Below are positions 23,475 to 33,764 of a stretch of DNA of 64,000 nucleotides, piece by piece; the stretch's first letter is position 1, and each line of letters starts with the position of its first letter. The notes under the pieces are model-generated. The model was given only the letters and a program-made list of their open reading frames with translations. It did not search any database and had not been told where the DNA came from. The stretch comes from Ceratopteris richardii. Its lineage: Eukaryota; Streptophyta; Polypodiopsida; Polypodiales; Pteridaceae. Made by a program: the position numbers and the translations under genes. The stretch is taken from positions 92,156,712 to 92,220,711 of the forward strand of contig CM035417.1 of assembly GCA_020310875.1 (NCBI GenBank), in the 5' to 3' direction.

Positions 23475-25213
23475 GTTTTGTCTGATTTTGTATATCCACC
23501 TTGAACCAATTACCTTCATATCTGGCCTCTTGGGAATTAGATCCCAAGTGTGATTTTGCTACAATGCTTCCACCTCTTCCTTCATGGCTTCTCTCCATTC
23601 TTTCTTCTTTCTAGCCTCTTCAAATGAAGAAGGCTCCTCTACCATAGAGTCTTTAGTGATGTACACAGAGTGTTTTGTGACTAAATATGTATCATATCCA
23701 TACCTTACTTTCTCTTTGTGATCTCCTTAATGCTTGATTGGAAGATTAGGGTAGATCTTCTAATTGCTTGAGTTTGGACTTGGCTCTTGACTTCCAAGCT
23801 TTGAGATCAATCTGCTCTTCATCCTCTGAGTTGATGTCTTCTACTAAGTGTTGATCTTTTGGAGTGACGGTTGGAAAATCATTTTCAAAATCATATGGTA
23901 ACTTGACTTTCCTGCAATCATCTTCAAACCAAAAATTATTCTCATCAAATACTACATCCCTACTAACTATGAATGCTTTGTTAGTGGGATTGTATAGTAT
24001 ACACCTCTTTTGATTTTGATGAGACCCAATAAATATATATTTCTCAGCCTTAGGTTCAAGCTTCCCTCTAATTTGTGATGGTATGTGTGCATAGGAAATG
24101 CACCCAAATATTTTTCAATGACCAATGAGGTTCTCCTACCATTCCATGCTTCATATGGTGTCATACCATCAAATGACTTGGATGGAAGCCTATTGACCAA
24201 GTAGGTGGCTGTGCAAATAGCCTCTACCCATAAATAATTAGGCAATATTTTCTCATTTAACATAGACCTAGCAGCTTCAACAATTAACGTGTTTCTTCTC
24301 TCCACCACTCCATTCAATTCAAGAGTATACCTAGTTGTTACTTCCCTCTTTATGCCTCTATCCTATAGAAATATATCAAACTCATGTGAAAGTACTCACC
24401 ACCTCTATCAGGCGTGACCTTTTAAGGCTCCTTCGTATTTTTTTTTCAACTAGTGCCAAGTACTTCTTGAAACATGTAAATGCCTCATCCTTATGCTTCA
24501 TGAAATAGAGAATTGTCCATCTATTGTAATCATCAATAAATAAAACATATAGGGCCCCACACATGAGTGTGTACAAGCTCCAAATAGTCTTCATGGATGT
24601 ATCCTTTCCTGTTGAATGGTTGCATGTGAGCTTTGCCAAATTGCCATGCTCTACACTTGTATATCATGTGCTGCTTGGTCACATTGGGAATGCCAAGCAC
24701 ACTTTTATCCCTACAAATTTGCTTCAGAGTTCTTTCTCCTATGTGCCCTAGCCTTTTGTGCCATATTTCCAACTCAGATAAGGTTTGATATCTATAAATG
24801 AAAAGTGCTATGTTCCTTCTGTCTTGAATTTCAAATGTAAACAATCTACCTGAATTCTCACCTTTGGCAATTCTTCTAAAGCCTTGTTGGGGGTCTTCCA
24901 CATATGCTCCATGCTTTGTGAATCTGACCTGTAACTCTTTCTCAACAATTTTCCTAACACTAATTAGGTTTTTCATTATAGTAGGCACATATAGAACTTT
25001 GCTCAAAAGGTTCATACTACCATTATATGTTTTGACATTTCCAATTGGCTTAACTGAATGTTTAGTATCATAACTTGCTTGTACCTCATGCTTTCCTTTG
25101 TGTTCTTCAAGATCAGATAGTAGAGCTACATTTCTGGCCACATGATTGGAACAACCTGAATTAATGTAGAAAAGATGTTCATCATCTTTACCTTGCTTGG
25201 ATGTCATGTTCAT
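23475..25213 (-). pseudogene. Copia-C protease, integrase and start of RT
   Basis: From 25213 leftward: MNMTSKQGKDDEHLFY, then INSGCSNHVARN, the protease motif with the catalytic Asp changed to Asn; LSELEIWHKRLGHIGERTLK and a Cys-poor version of the zinc region; then integrase remnants with FIDDYNRWTILYFMK and NGVVERRNTLIVEAARSML. The RT starts with [12 protein letters not shown] at about 23510 and is cut by the LINE. Several frameshifts are present. Confidence 0.85.
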
Positions 25214-25219
25214 GATGAA

Positions 25220-26125
25220 TAGAGAGTCTTTTTGATCTTCAGTATAGTTGTTGTAGTCCTTTCTTCATCTAAAGCCTCCTTGATAATTGTTGTTGTTGTA
25301 CCCTTGATTGTTGTTGTGGTTGTAGTTGCCTCCACCATTGTTGTACCTGCCTCTATATTGTCCATAGCTTCCGCTTTGAAAGCCTCTTCCCCTTTGGTTC
25401 CTTGTATTTTTGTAGCATTCATCTAGCACCTCTTCCTCTTCCTGCATAATTAGCTTGAGAGGTACTAGCATCTTCTTCATTTTCTTGCTTTTACCTTTAT
25501 CCTTAGCTTTATTCTTATCTTTATAAAGGCCAAAAGATTGGTTAGCTCTTGAGTTGTCACCATTTCTATTGAGCTTTGTCTCGTGGGTGAAGAGTTGCCC
25601 CATCAAGGTGTTCAGATCAAGTATTTGCATATCCATATAGAGATCCATTGCTCTGGTGAAGGACTCCCACTTGTCATCAGCCTTGATTCCATTAATGATC
25701 TACCACACAATGTGTTCTTATTCTATCTCCTCTCCAATGCTTACAAGTTGGTCAGCCACATCTTTCATTTTGGTTACATAATCAGCCACTCCTTGTTTTG
25801 GTTGTTTCTTTAGGGTTGTGAACTCCATACACGATAGATTCTTCCTAGCTCTTGTGTTTGAGGAGAAATATGATGAAAGCACTTCCCAACTCTCTAGGGA
25901 GGTCTTCAAATTTCTAACATGTGGTAAAAAGAAATCATAGATTGAGTTTATTAAGTAAGACTGGAAAGAGCATCCTTTGCACACCATGTTGTTAGCCTCT
26001 CTTGCTCTTCCTTTGTTGGTTGATGCTTGCTCCTAAAGATTGGCATCTCTTCATCTCTTGAGATGTATCCAAATAGACTTCTTTCTTGAAGGTATGCTTG
26101 CATTCTTAGTGACCATGCTGAGTAG
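25220..26125 (-). pseudogene. Copia-C gag, N-terminus missing
   Basis: Leftward from the 5' LTR it starts NNYSAWSLRMQAYLQ, then RSLFGYISRDEEMPIF, YFSSNTRARKN, KQPKQGVADYVTKMKDVADQ and MGQLFTHETKL, ending in a Asn/Gly-rich stretch. It closely resembles the gag of Copia-D. The start codon and leader seen in Copia-D are absent. One or more frameshifts lie near 25700. Confidence 0.85.
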
Positions 26126-26132
26126 TTGTTCC

Positions 26133-26785
26133 TGTCAACAGACCAGTGAGTAAAGATGGATTAATATCTGACGATTGCGACAAGCATTAATAATGAAAAA
26201 TTATAAGATTAAAATAGAAACTATGCTGAATCTATCATGCTTTAAATCATGGGAAATGATCAATTATAGAGTGAGAACAAGCTCTGACAAGATCATTGTT
26301 CTGATAGAGTTATGACAGAGAAGTGACATGAGAATGTAATGATCATGTATATATTAAAACATGTACAAATACAAAGTCATTGGCAAACAACCATTGCTCA
26401 ATGAATGAGAAAGAGTGAACTATGAGATGAGATCCTCCTCTCAATGAGAGTACATAAAAAATGATCTTTGAATCTCGAGATGCACGCAGGTCTTTCAGAT
26501 CCTCTTTTTAAAGTCATACTTGGAGCCAAGATTTGAATTCAAATTCAAACTTAAACCTAAAAGGTGAATTCTAACATATAGGATAGATTCTCTCCTAGTT
26601 CAACTACCAAATGATACATGATTTTGTGCTTCCTAACTCCTCATGGTTATATTCCACTTTTACAAAAGTAAATGTGAAGTGAATTTACAAGAGGTTGAAG
26701 ATATGATGCCTTCCAAGGGTTATGCCAATAAGTCAAGCATAAGTGAGATGATCAAGTATGTAGGCGTGGGCTTAATTGCACCAAA
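26133..26785 (-). repeat. Copia-C 5' LTR
   Basis: It is the partner of 20264-20917 and starts TGTCAACAGACCAG in plus orientation. Similarity stops at about 26785. Confidence 0.9.
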
Positions 26786-27404
26786 ACGTAATGCATACAT
26801 AATTAAACATACCATTAAGGAGATTCTTGAACTTGATGGATGGAGATTTAATTTTACATTCTTGGCCTTATATTGCTTTAAGTGTTGAAAAGATGGATGT
26901 GCACATGGTTTCAATTGATAATTCCAACCACAAAGTCATTTCATTCACCCTTGTGCAACCTGATTTGGCTATCCTCTTACCATGTGAAGTTGATGTAAAT
27001 AAATACTTTATGGCTAATCTTCTTCTTTCGGGTGCTAGAGTTTCGCTAGCCAAGCATAAATGTGATCCCCCAGACTCTAGTTGAAGCACCCTACATGTGC
27101 CATCATTTTGGACCCCGACAATTGGAGTTGATCTGCCCGACCGGGAGCCTTCAAGAAAACACAAATGTTCTAGAATAACCACAATGTCCCATGAACATTT
27201 GTAATTCCTTCACATTTTTCTGGTTGGGCAAGATTACTATGGATTTGATTTTCTCTTCTTCCTTATTTTTGGATACTATGGATGCGTTTTTTGGATACTA
27301 TAATGTCCCAACATTCTTCCTTGTTTGACAAATAAGACACTCTTTTCAGGGTTTAGAGAAACTTCGTAAGTTCTAAATTTTTTGAATATATCTCTCTTAT
27401 CTTG
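26786..27404. other. No gene recognised
   Basis: It has short open frames on both strands without recognisable motifs. A compact non-AT-rich part (27080-27150) has no identified role. Confidence 0.35.
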
Positions 27405-28060
27405 TTAATGGTTTTCCCTTTGGTTTGAAAAGTTACATAAATCACCCACATAAATTTCCATGATGTTTCTTAGAATATCTTTGAACACATGACACATCAA
27501 CCTTTGCAATGTGGTTGGTGCATTGGTTAGACCAAAGGGCACAACCCTAAATGTATACACACCCCATTCTGTTGCAAAGGTAGTTTTATGTTGAACTTTT
27601 AATGCAATTGGCACTTGATTATATAATAAGAAACCATCCAAAAAACTATAGAACTCCTTTCCAACAACTCTCTATAAGAGATGTCCTATTATCGGCAATG
27701 GATAGCTATCTCTAGTAGCTGGAGCATTGAATTTCTTAGGATTGATGCAAAACCTAAGTTTTCCATTCTTCTTGGGGACTAAAACTGATGATATCCATTC
27801 AACATACTCAATTTCATAAATGAAATCAATAGCCAATAGTTTATCTATCTCATCCTTAATCTTGGAAAATTATTTAGTATATGTATAATTCTTTGCTTAG
27901 AGGGTTTATCATCTGGTGGGATAGGTATTCTATGCAAAACAAATGTTAGGATCTATCCCTTTGATATCCTTGTAGTTGTATGAAAATGCATCTCTAAATT
28001 CCTTAACTAACTTGATTAAGGCCTCTTCTTCTTCCTTTGCCATGGATTTGCTATCACAAT
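27405..28060 (-). pseudogene. Gypsy reverse transcriptase fragment
   Basis: Leftward: VEWISSVLVPKKNGKLRFC, then FYSFLDGFLLYNQVPIALK, TTFATEWGVYTFRVVPFGL, NAPTTLQRLM and IYVGDLCNF. This is the Ty3/gypsy RT core in order. The catalytic YVDD has become YVGD. The domain is cut off after that motif and no LTR is seen. Confidence 0.82.
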
Positions 28061-29025
28061 ATGTTTGACTTCTCCCTCTCTTGAGTTATTACTATATTTT
28101 TTTTTTCCTCATGATTTTCATAGCATTCTCCTCTTTTTTTCTTCCTTTGCGGTTTCAAGTTCAATAATAGTATCTCTTCAACCTCATACTCTTTAAGATT
28201 TTATGGAACATCAAATTTTTCTTGTTTTCCTCCTAATTAATCTAACTTTTCTATTTTGGTTTCTTTTCATGGATCTCTATTCCCTCATAATTATTCAAAA
28301 GAAATCATTTCTTATGATTTCTTGCATTCCAAAGCACGACTTGCATTTGAGAAAATCCCATGTTTTGTTCTATCATGATAGACACCATCTATCGTGAGTG
28401 ACTATCCATACATATTGAGCTCAGACACAAACGATTTGGAGATGTATTTTAGCATGGAGAGACCATCAAGTAGTTCAAGATTAACATACCTAGAAATTGT
28501 AGAATGTCCCTATCAAATGCAACTAGAATATATCCCAACCAATTGCTTAGGAGCTCACATCTATGAGGATGGCTTGGGATGTTCAATGATCCAACTTAGG
28601 AACCTATAGTACTCCTTTAGAACCAATCACCATATGCTCAAATTTGAAGAGGGATCCTATATAGATAAGCAAGGATATGTGGCAACCAACTTACGTGATA
28701 GGACATAAGAGTTTTGATCTATCATATGTGATTTTGAATTACGAGATCTTGATCATGAGAACAGAGAAAGAGAGACTAAAACTTGTAGAGGCAAGTCGAT
28801 TGCATCTAGAATCATAAAACCAAAGTGGATTTCTGAAGATAAGAAGAGTATAGAACTATTTGTTAATAAGGAAACCAATGAAGCATTTGAAGATTTGAAG
28901 TTATGGAACATACTAGACATGTGTACACTTGGAAGGGTGAACCTATCCTCCCCTCACACAAGTCTAATTATCCTCATAGTCAGCACAAAGATTGTTTTTA
29001 TCATGTCTTAAGAGCATAATTGATC
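28061..29025. other. No gene recognised; possible decayed retroelement
   Basis: T-rich to 28330, then rightward short frames (for example 28394-28609, MSDYPYILSSDTNDLEMYFS) that match nothing I know. Position next to gypsy RT suggests old retroelement sequence; this is a guess. Confidence 0.3.
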
Positions 29026-29335
29026 ACTCTATTGGCGACTTTATCAAGTCACTTTATATAAGTGCTTCATTCAAATTTGAATTTGAATTTAACTTTTGGA
29101 TCTCTCTAAAAGTAGTCCTTCAATCTAGGAAATATTTCCTCAATTAAATAGTTACTTTTCTAACTAACAAATCCACGAGTTTTTTTGGTAGGTGATTACA
29201 AATATTCTCTCAAGTCAAAAGAAATGACTTTTACAAATGGTAAAGATGAAAAATACTCCTAGCAATGGTATCCATGGATCTTCATATGTTTATGAACTTC
29301 AAGCCAAATGTGTGGGCTTGGACATTGCACCAACA
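29026..29335 (-). repeat. Copia-D 3' LTR, truncated
   Basis: It matches the right-hand 310 bases of the 5' LTR (shared TTCAAATTTGAATTTGAATT and CCACGAGTTTTTTTGGTAGG). The homology stops abruptly at about 29026, so roughly 750 bp are missing. Confidence 0.88.
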
Positions 29336-29346
29336 ACTCCCCTTCA
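29336..29346 (-). other. Copia-D polypurine tract
   Basis: On the minus strand TTGAAGGGGAGT lies directly upstream of the 3' LTR. Confidence 0.75.
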
Positions 29347-29505
29347 AGCCAAACATTTTGGCTTGGTCTTCATCTTCAATCTTCATGAATATCCTCCAAT
29401 CCAATCATTGATTTAAAGCTGCAAAGTTTTGTACCATCTAATGCTTTAGTCAACAAGTCTACACATTGCATGCTAGTTGATACATATGCCAACTCAATAT
29501 CCTTG

Positions 29506-29956
29506 TGTTGGAAACAATGCCTTATTGGTTCAATGGTCCAACAATTTAGACCATGTGTAGTAGTCTTTTCTAGTTCCTCTTCAAGAAGACACACCCGACA
29601 ACAGCATCTATAGCGACATCTATTAGAGAACCTGGGCAACATGGTTAGTTCGCTTTCCTCCCACCCAAATGATCCAAGTTCGAATCCTACAGCCTGCAGC
29701 GCAGCGCCAAAACTTTTCATATGTTTTTTGTTTTAATTAAACTCAAACGCGAACGGACGATGGGCAGCGGATGCTTTTCTCGATTATGGACAGTGATCGT
29801 AGAGCTTTGTTTGCTTTATTGAAAGTGCTTTTGGAAGAGACACAATACTATATAAACATAAGCTTGGGCTCATTGTATTCATCCTTCACCTAGTATTCAA
29901 TACAAGCTTGAAGCTTGTGGTAGCTATGGAGTTCTTCTTAATGATTGTTTCCAACA
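29506..29956 (+). mobile_element. Solo LTR (or LTR-like element) inside Copia-D RNase H
   Basis: It starts TGTTGGAAACAAT and ends ATTGTTTCCAACA, and the 5-bp target duplication CCTTG flanks it (29501-29505, 29957-29961). A TATA-like ACTATATAAACA lies near 29847 followed by a GTATTCA-rich end, fitting an LTR read on the plus strand. No internal retroelement genes remain. The 13-bp terminal inverted repeat is longer than usual for an LTR, so a small DNA transposon with a 5-bp target site is an alternative. Confidence 0.75.
29630..29690 (+). other. tRNA-like A and B box pair inside the solo LTR
   Basis: CAACATGGTTAGTTCGC (about 29636-29652) resembles an A box, and AAGTTCGAATCCT (29676-29687 region) closely fits the B box GGTTCGAANCC. 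The spacing of about 30-35 bp is right for RNA polymerase III internal promoters of tRNA-derived SINEs. It does not fold as a full tRNA that I can see. Confidence 0.45.
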
Positions 29957-32890
29957 CCTTGCTCAATAGCTTCTCTCTCACATAATGATAGTGGACCTCT
30001 ATATGCTTGGTCCTAGCATGATAAATAGGATTTGCTACAAGATGTAGTGAGATAGTATTATCTCCAAAAATCATTGGAGATTTAGTATGCAAACCTAATT
30101 CTGTATACAACAATTTGATCCATATGGCCTCTTGAGTAGCATTGGCTAATCCTCTATACTCTACCTTTGTAGAAGAGAAAGCAATAGTAGGTTGCTTCTT
30201 TGAAGACCATGATATAGGCTTATCACCTGCAAAGGATAGATATCCTGAGGTACTCCTCCTATCATCTTTGCATCCTGCCCAATCTGCATCTGAATAGATC
30301 TTGATGTCCAAGTCTAATGTATAAGGGAAATACAATCCATGATGTTGAGTACCCTTAAGGTACTTCAAGATCCTTTTTGCAGTCTCCAAGTGAGATGCCC
30401 TAGGCTTGTGCATAAACTGACTTAGAACACTTACTCCATAAGAAATATCAATCCTTCTCAAAGTAGCATAGTTCAAGCTTCCCACTATGCTTTGGTAACC
30501 TGCAATGTTCTCAAGTACATCACCTTCATGAGCACTTAATTTTAGGTTTACCTCCATTGGAGTACTTGCAATTTTGGCATCCTGCAAATGAAACTTCTTT
30601 AGCATATCTTGTGTATACTTTCTTTGAGTAATATAAATTCTAGAGTTGGTATAGACTAACTCAAGTCCAAGAAAATATTTTAGTAATCGAAGGTCATTAA
30701 TTTTGAACTCGTTCATCATCTGGTTCTTGATTTGTTTGATGCCATTAGCAACATTACCTGTGAGTATGATATCATCAACATATACACATAGGAATATTAC
30801 CTCTAAATTACTTCTCTTGATGAAGAGAGAAGTATCTGCTTTACTCATGATAAAACCTTGATCCTAAAGGTATGTAGTCAACCTATGGCTCCATGCCCTA
30901 GGTGCCTGCTTTAATCCATAAAGAGCTTTGTTCAATTTACATATATATGTTACCTTGTTTGGGTCCTCATATCCAGGAGGTTGAGACATGTACACCTCCT
31001 CTAAAATCCAACCATTTAGAAATGCATTTTTTACATCCAACTGATACATGTTCCATTTCTTTGATGCAGCCACACTTACCAATACCCTGATGGTTGGCAT
31101 TTTGGCCACAGGTGAGAAGGTTTCTTCATAATCAATTCCTTCTGTTTGTGCAAAATCCTTAGCCACAAGTCTAGCTTTGTACCTGCTTATTGATCCATCA
31201 AAATTCCTCTTGATTTTATAGATCCATCTAGAACCAATTACCTTCATAGACTCCTTCTTTGGTACTAGCTCCCAAGTATCACTCTCCGTGAGTGCTTCAA
31301 TTTCCTCATCCACAACTTCTTTTCATTCTGCCTTGGTCTTTGCCTCTTCATATGATACTGGTTCTTCAATTGACAAGTCTTTTGCAAGGTAAACAGAGTG
31401 CTTAGTAACTAGGGAAGTGTCATTCCCATATTTGATTGGATTCTTGCTCTCCCTTTGTGATCTTCTGATTGCTTGATTGGATGATTCAGGTATATCCTCC
31501 AACTTCTTCATCTTGATTTTACCTTTGGATTTCCATGCCTTGAACTCTTCTAGGTTGATGATGTCCTCATCATCTGAGCTGATATCTTCATTTTGAGTAG
31601 GCTACTGCTTAGAGAGGCTTGGAAGCTCCTCTTCCAAGTCATAAGGTAGCTTTACTTTCCTGCATTCACTATCAAACCAAGAGTCATTCTCATCAAAGAA
31701 AACATCTCTACTGACCATGAATCCTTTGGTTGAAGGATTGTAGAACCTGTATCCTTTCTGATGTAAATCATACCCAATGAAGATGCACTTCTCTGCCTTA
31801 GGGTCTAGCTTACCCCTTATCTAAGAAGGAATATGCACATAACCTACACATCCAAAGATCCTAAAATGATCAAGTGAAGGTCTTCTACCATGCCATGCTT
31901 CATATGGGGTCATCCCATCAAGATATTTTGATGGCAACCTGTTTACAAGATAAGTGGCAGTAGATACACTCTCTGCCCACAAGTAGTTAGGTAATTTTTT
32001 CTCATTTAACATTGACCTAGCTGTTTCAACAATTGATCTATTTCTCCTCTCTGCCACCCCATTTTGCTCAAGGGTATACCTTGTTCTGATTTCTCTTTTG
32101 ATTCCTCTGTCCTGCAAGAATATATCAAACTCATTTGAGAAGTACTTACCTCCTCCATCTGACCTTAGTTTCTTTAGGTTTCTCTTGGTTTGGTTTTCAA
32201 CAAGTGCAAGATACTTTTTAAAGCGACTGAATACTTCATCTTTGTGCTTCATAAAGTAAAATATTGTCCACCTATTGTAATCATCAATGAAAGATACATA
32301 ATACCTTGATGCAAAGATTGAGGGATCCTTACTTGGTCCCCATACATCTATATGGACAAGCTCAAGGTAGTCCTCATGCATGTAGACTTTCCTTAAAAAA
32401 GGTAACTTTTGAGATTTTCCAAACTGACAAGCACCACATTTATAAATGATGTGTTACTTGGATACATTAGGAATCCCAAGCACACATTGATCTCTACATA
32501 TTTGTTTCAAGGTTCTTTCACCAACATGCCCTAATCTCTTATGTTGAATCTCAAGCTCTGATAATGTTTGATCTTTATAACTATAAAGTGCAATGTTCCT
32601 TGTATCCTCAAGTTCAAAAGTGAATAATCTACCTGTCTTTTCTCCTTTGGCAATTCTCTTGAACCCATGTTGGAGATCCTCCACAAATGCTCCATATTGG
32701 TTGAATCTAACCTGCAGACCCTTTTCCATAATCTATCCAACACTCATCAGATTCTTGGTAATTGTTGGTACATATAGAACTCTACTCAATAGATTCTTGT
32801 TTCCATCAGAGGTCTTGAAGAGCTACATTGCCTACCACATGGTTTGGGCATCCTGAGTCAATGTAGGAGAGATGATCATCATTTATACCT

Positions 32891-33058
32891 GGTTTTAAAG
32901 TCATGTTCATAATCAGAAGAGAATCTTCCTGCTCCTCTATGTAGTTGTTGTAATCTTTTATGGATTTGTATCCTCCTTGGTAGTTGCTATTGTAGTTGTT
33001 GTTGTAGTTGTTGTTGTATCCTTGGTGGTGATTGAATCTTCCTCTTGATTGTGTATAT
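32891..33058 (-). pseudogene. Copia-D gag C-terminus, Asn-rich
   Basis: The leftward frame reads Asn/Tyr/Gly-rich sequence (HHQGYNNN, YNSNYQGGYKS). It continues the gag frame that ends at 47348 on the other side of CACTA-2. Confidence 0.7.
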
Positions 33059-33365
33059 CACTACAAGGAATACGGGCGTGTAGCGACGGTTAACGCGACA
33101 AAATTTCGTCGCTATAAAATTGCAACTTGCGTCGGAATTACCGTCGAGCGCGGACCGTCGATTATACGATGCAAAAAACAACGGTATTTGCGACGCTTCC
33201 GCCTAGCGACGCTTGTCAAAGGCATCGCTTAAGCGACGTTTTTTTGCGTTGCATAAGCGACGGTGCACACTGTCGTATAAGCGATGGTGCAGACCGTCGT
33301 ATACGCGACGCTAAGCGAATGTCGCTTATACGACGACGCGTTGCATCGCTTATACGACGATCTAT
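33059..33365. repeat. CACTA-2 left terminal and subterminal repeats
   Basis: After the terminus, bases 33080-33360 repeat GTCGCTTATACGACG, TAAGCGACGGT and related words in both orientations. The 14-mer GCATAAGCGACGGT occurs at 33251-33264. These are probable binding sites for the TNPA-like protein. Confidence 0.85.
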
Positions 33366-33489
33366 TGACAGACAAAAATTAAAACGTTGGAGGCTCTGCA
33401 ATCGGCATTTTCACGCATCCGATCGAAGAGCTCTCCAACGTTCGCAATTGCGCTGCGCTTACGAGCTGAAGCAAGTATATGCAGAATTG

Positions 33490-33654
33490 TTGTTTTGCTT
33501 AAGCTCTCTGTTATTGTCTCCCTCTGTCTTTGTTTCTCTTTTTCTACATCTTTCTCTCTTTGAATTTTCTCTCTCTCTCTAGATCTCTCTCTCTAGATCT
33601 CTCTCTCTAGATCTCACTCTCTCTCTCTCTAGATCTCACTCTCTCTCTCTCTCT

Positions 33655-33717
<63 letters not shown>

Positions 33718-33725
33718 CTCTCTCG
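33490..33725. repeat. (CT)n microsatellite in the leader of the SET-like gene
   Basis: It consists of CT runs broken by AGATCTC, ending with more than 50 bp of pure CT. CT-rich leaders are common in plant genes, and it ends just before a spliced exon. Confidence 0.85.
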
Positions 33726-33764
33726 TTATTGCAGGTTATTCAAGAAGCTAACCAAGCAAAAACT

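Larger units (their letters stand above)
20264..26785 (-). mobile_element. Copia-C: Ty1/copia retrotransposon, minus strand, with LINE insertion
   Basis: Two copies of a 654-bp repeat (20264-20917 and 26133-26785) enclose minus-strand gag, protease, integrase, RT and RNase H remnants in copia order. A polypurine tract next to the left repeat makes that the 3' LTR. No target duplication is visible. The primer site and gag start are missing because the 5' LTR is joined almost directly to gag codons. The RT region is split by a LINE. Confidence 0.9.
29376..32890 (-). pseudogene. Copia-D pol: protease, integrase, RT, RNase H
   Basis: Leftward: protease YIDSGCPNHVVG near 32860; LSELEIQHKRLGHVGERTLK near 32540; integrase (32381-31821) with HIDVWGPSKDP, FIDDYNRW and QNGVAERRNRSIVE, all three acidic catalytic positions present; RT (31313-29886) with [28 protein letters not shown] and YVDDIILTG near 30765-30790; RNase H with YSDADWAGCKDDRRST and FSSTKVEYRG. 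A TAG separates RT parts near 30865 (from Gln by one change). The last 45 codons (29376-29505) are displaced by the solo LTR. Confidence 0.9.

Noticed and set aside
29630-29690. A tRNA gene
   Set aside because: There are A- and B-box-like words, but no cloverleaf with paired acceptor stem could be traced.
33127-33582. Arg-rich frame of 151 codons at the left end of CACTA-2
   Set aside because: It translates the subterminal GCGACG repeats and the CT run and has no domain.
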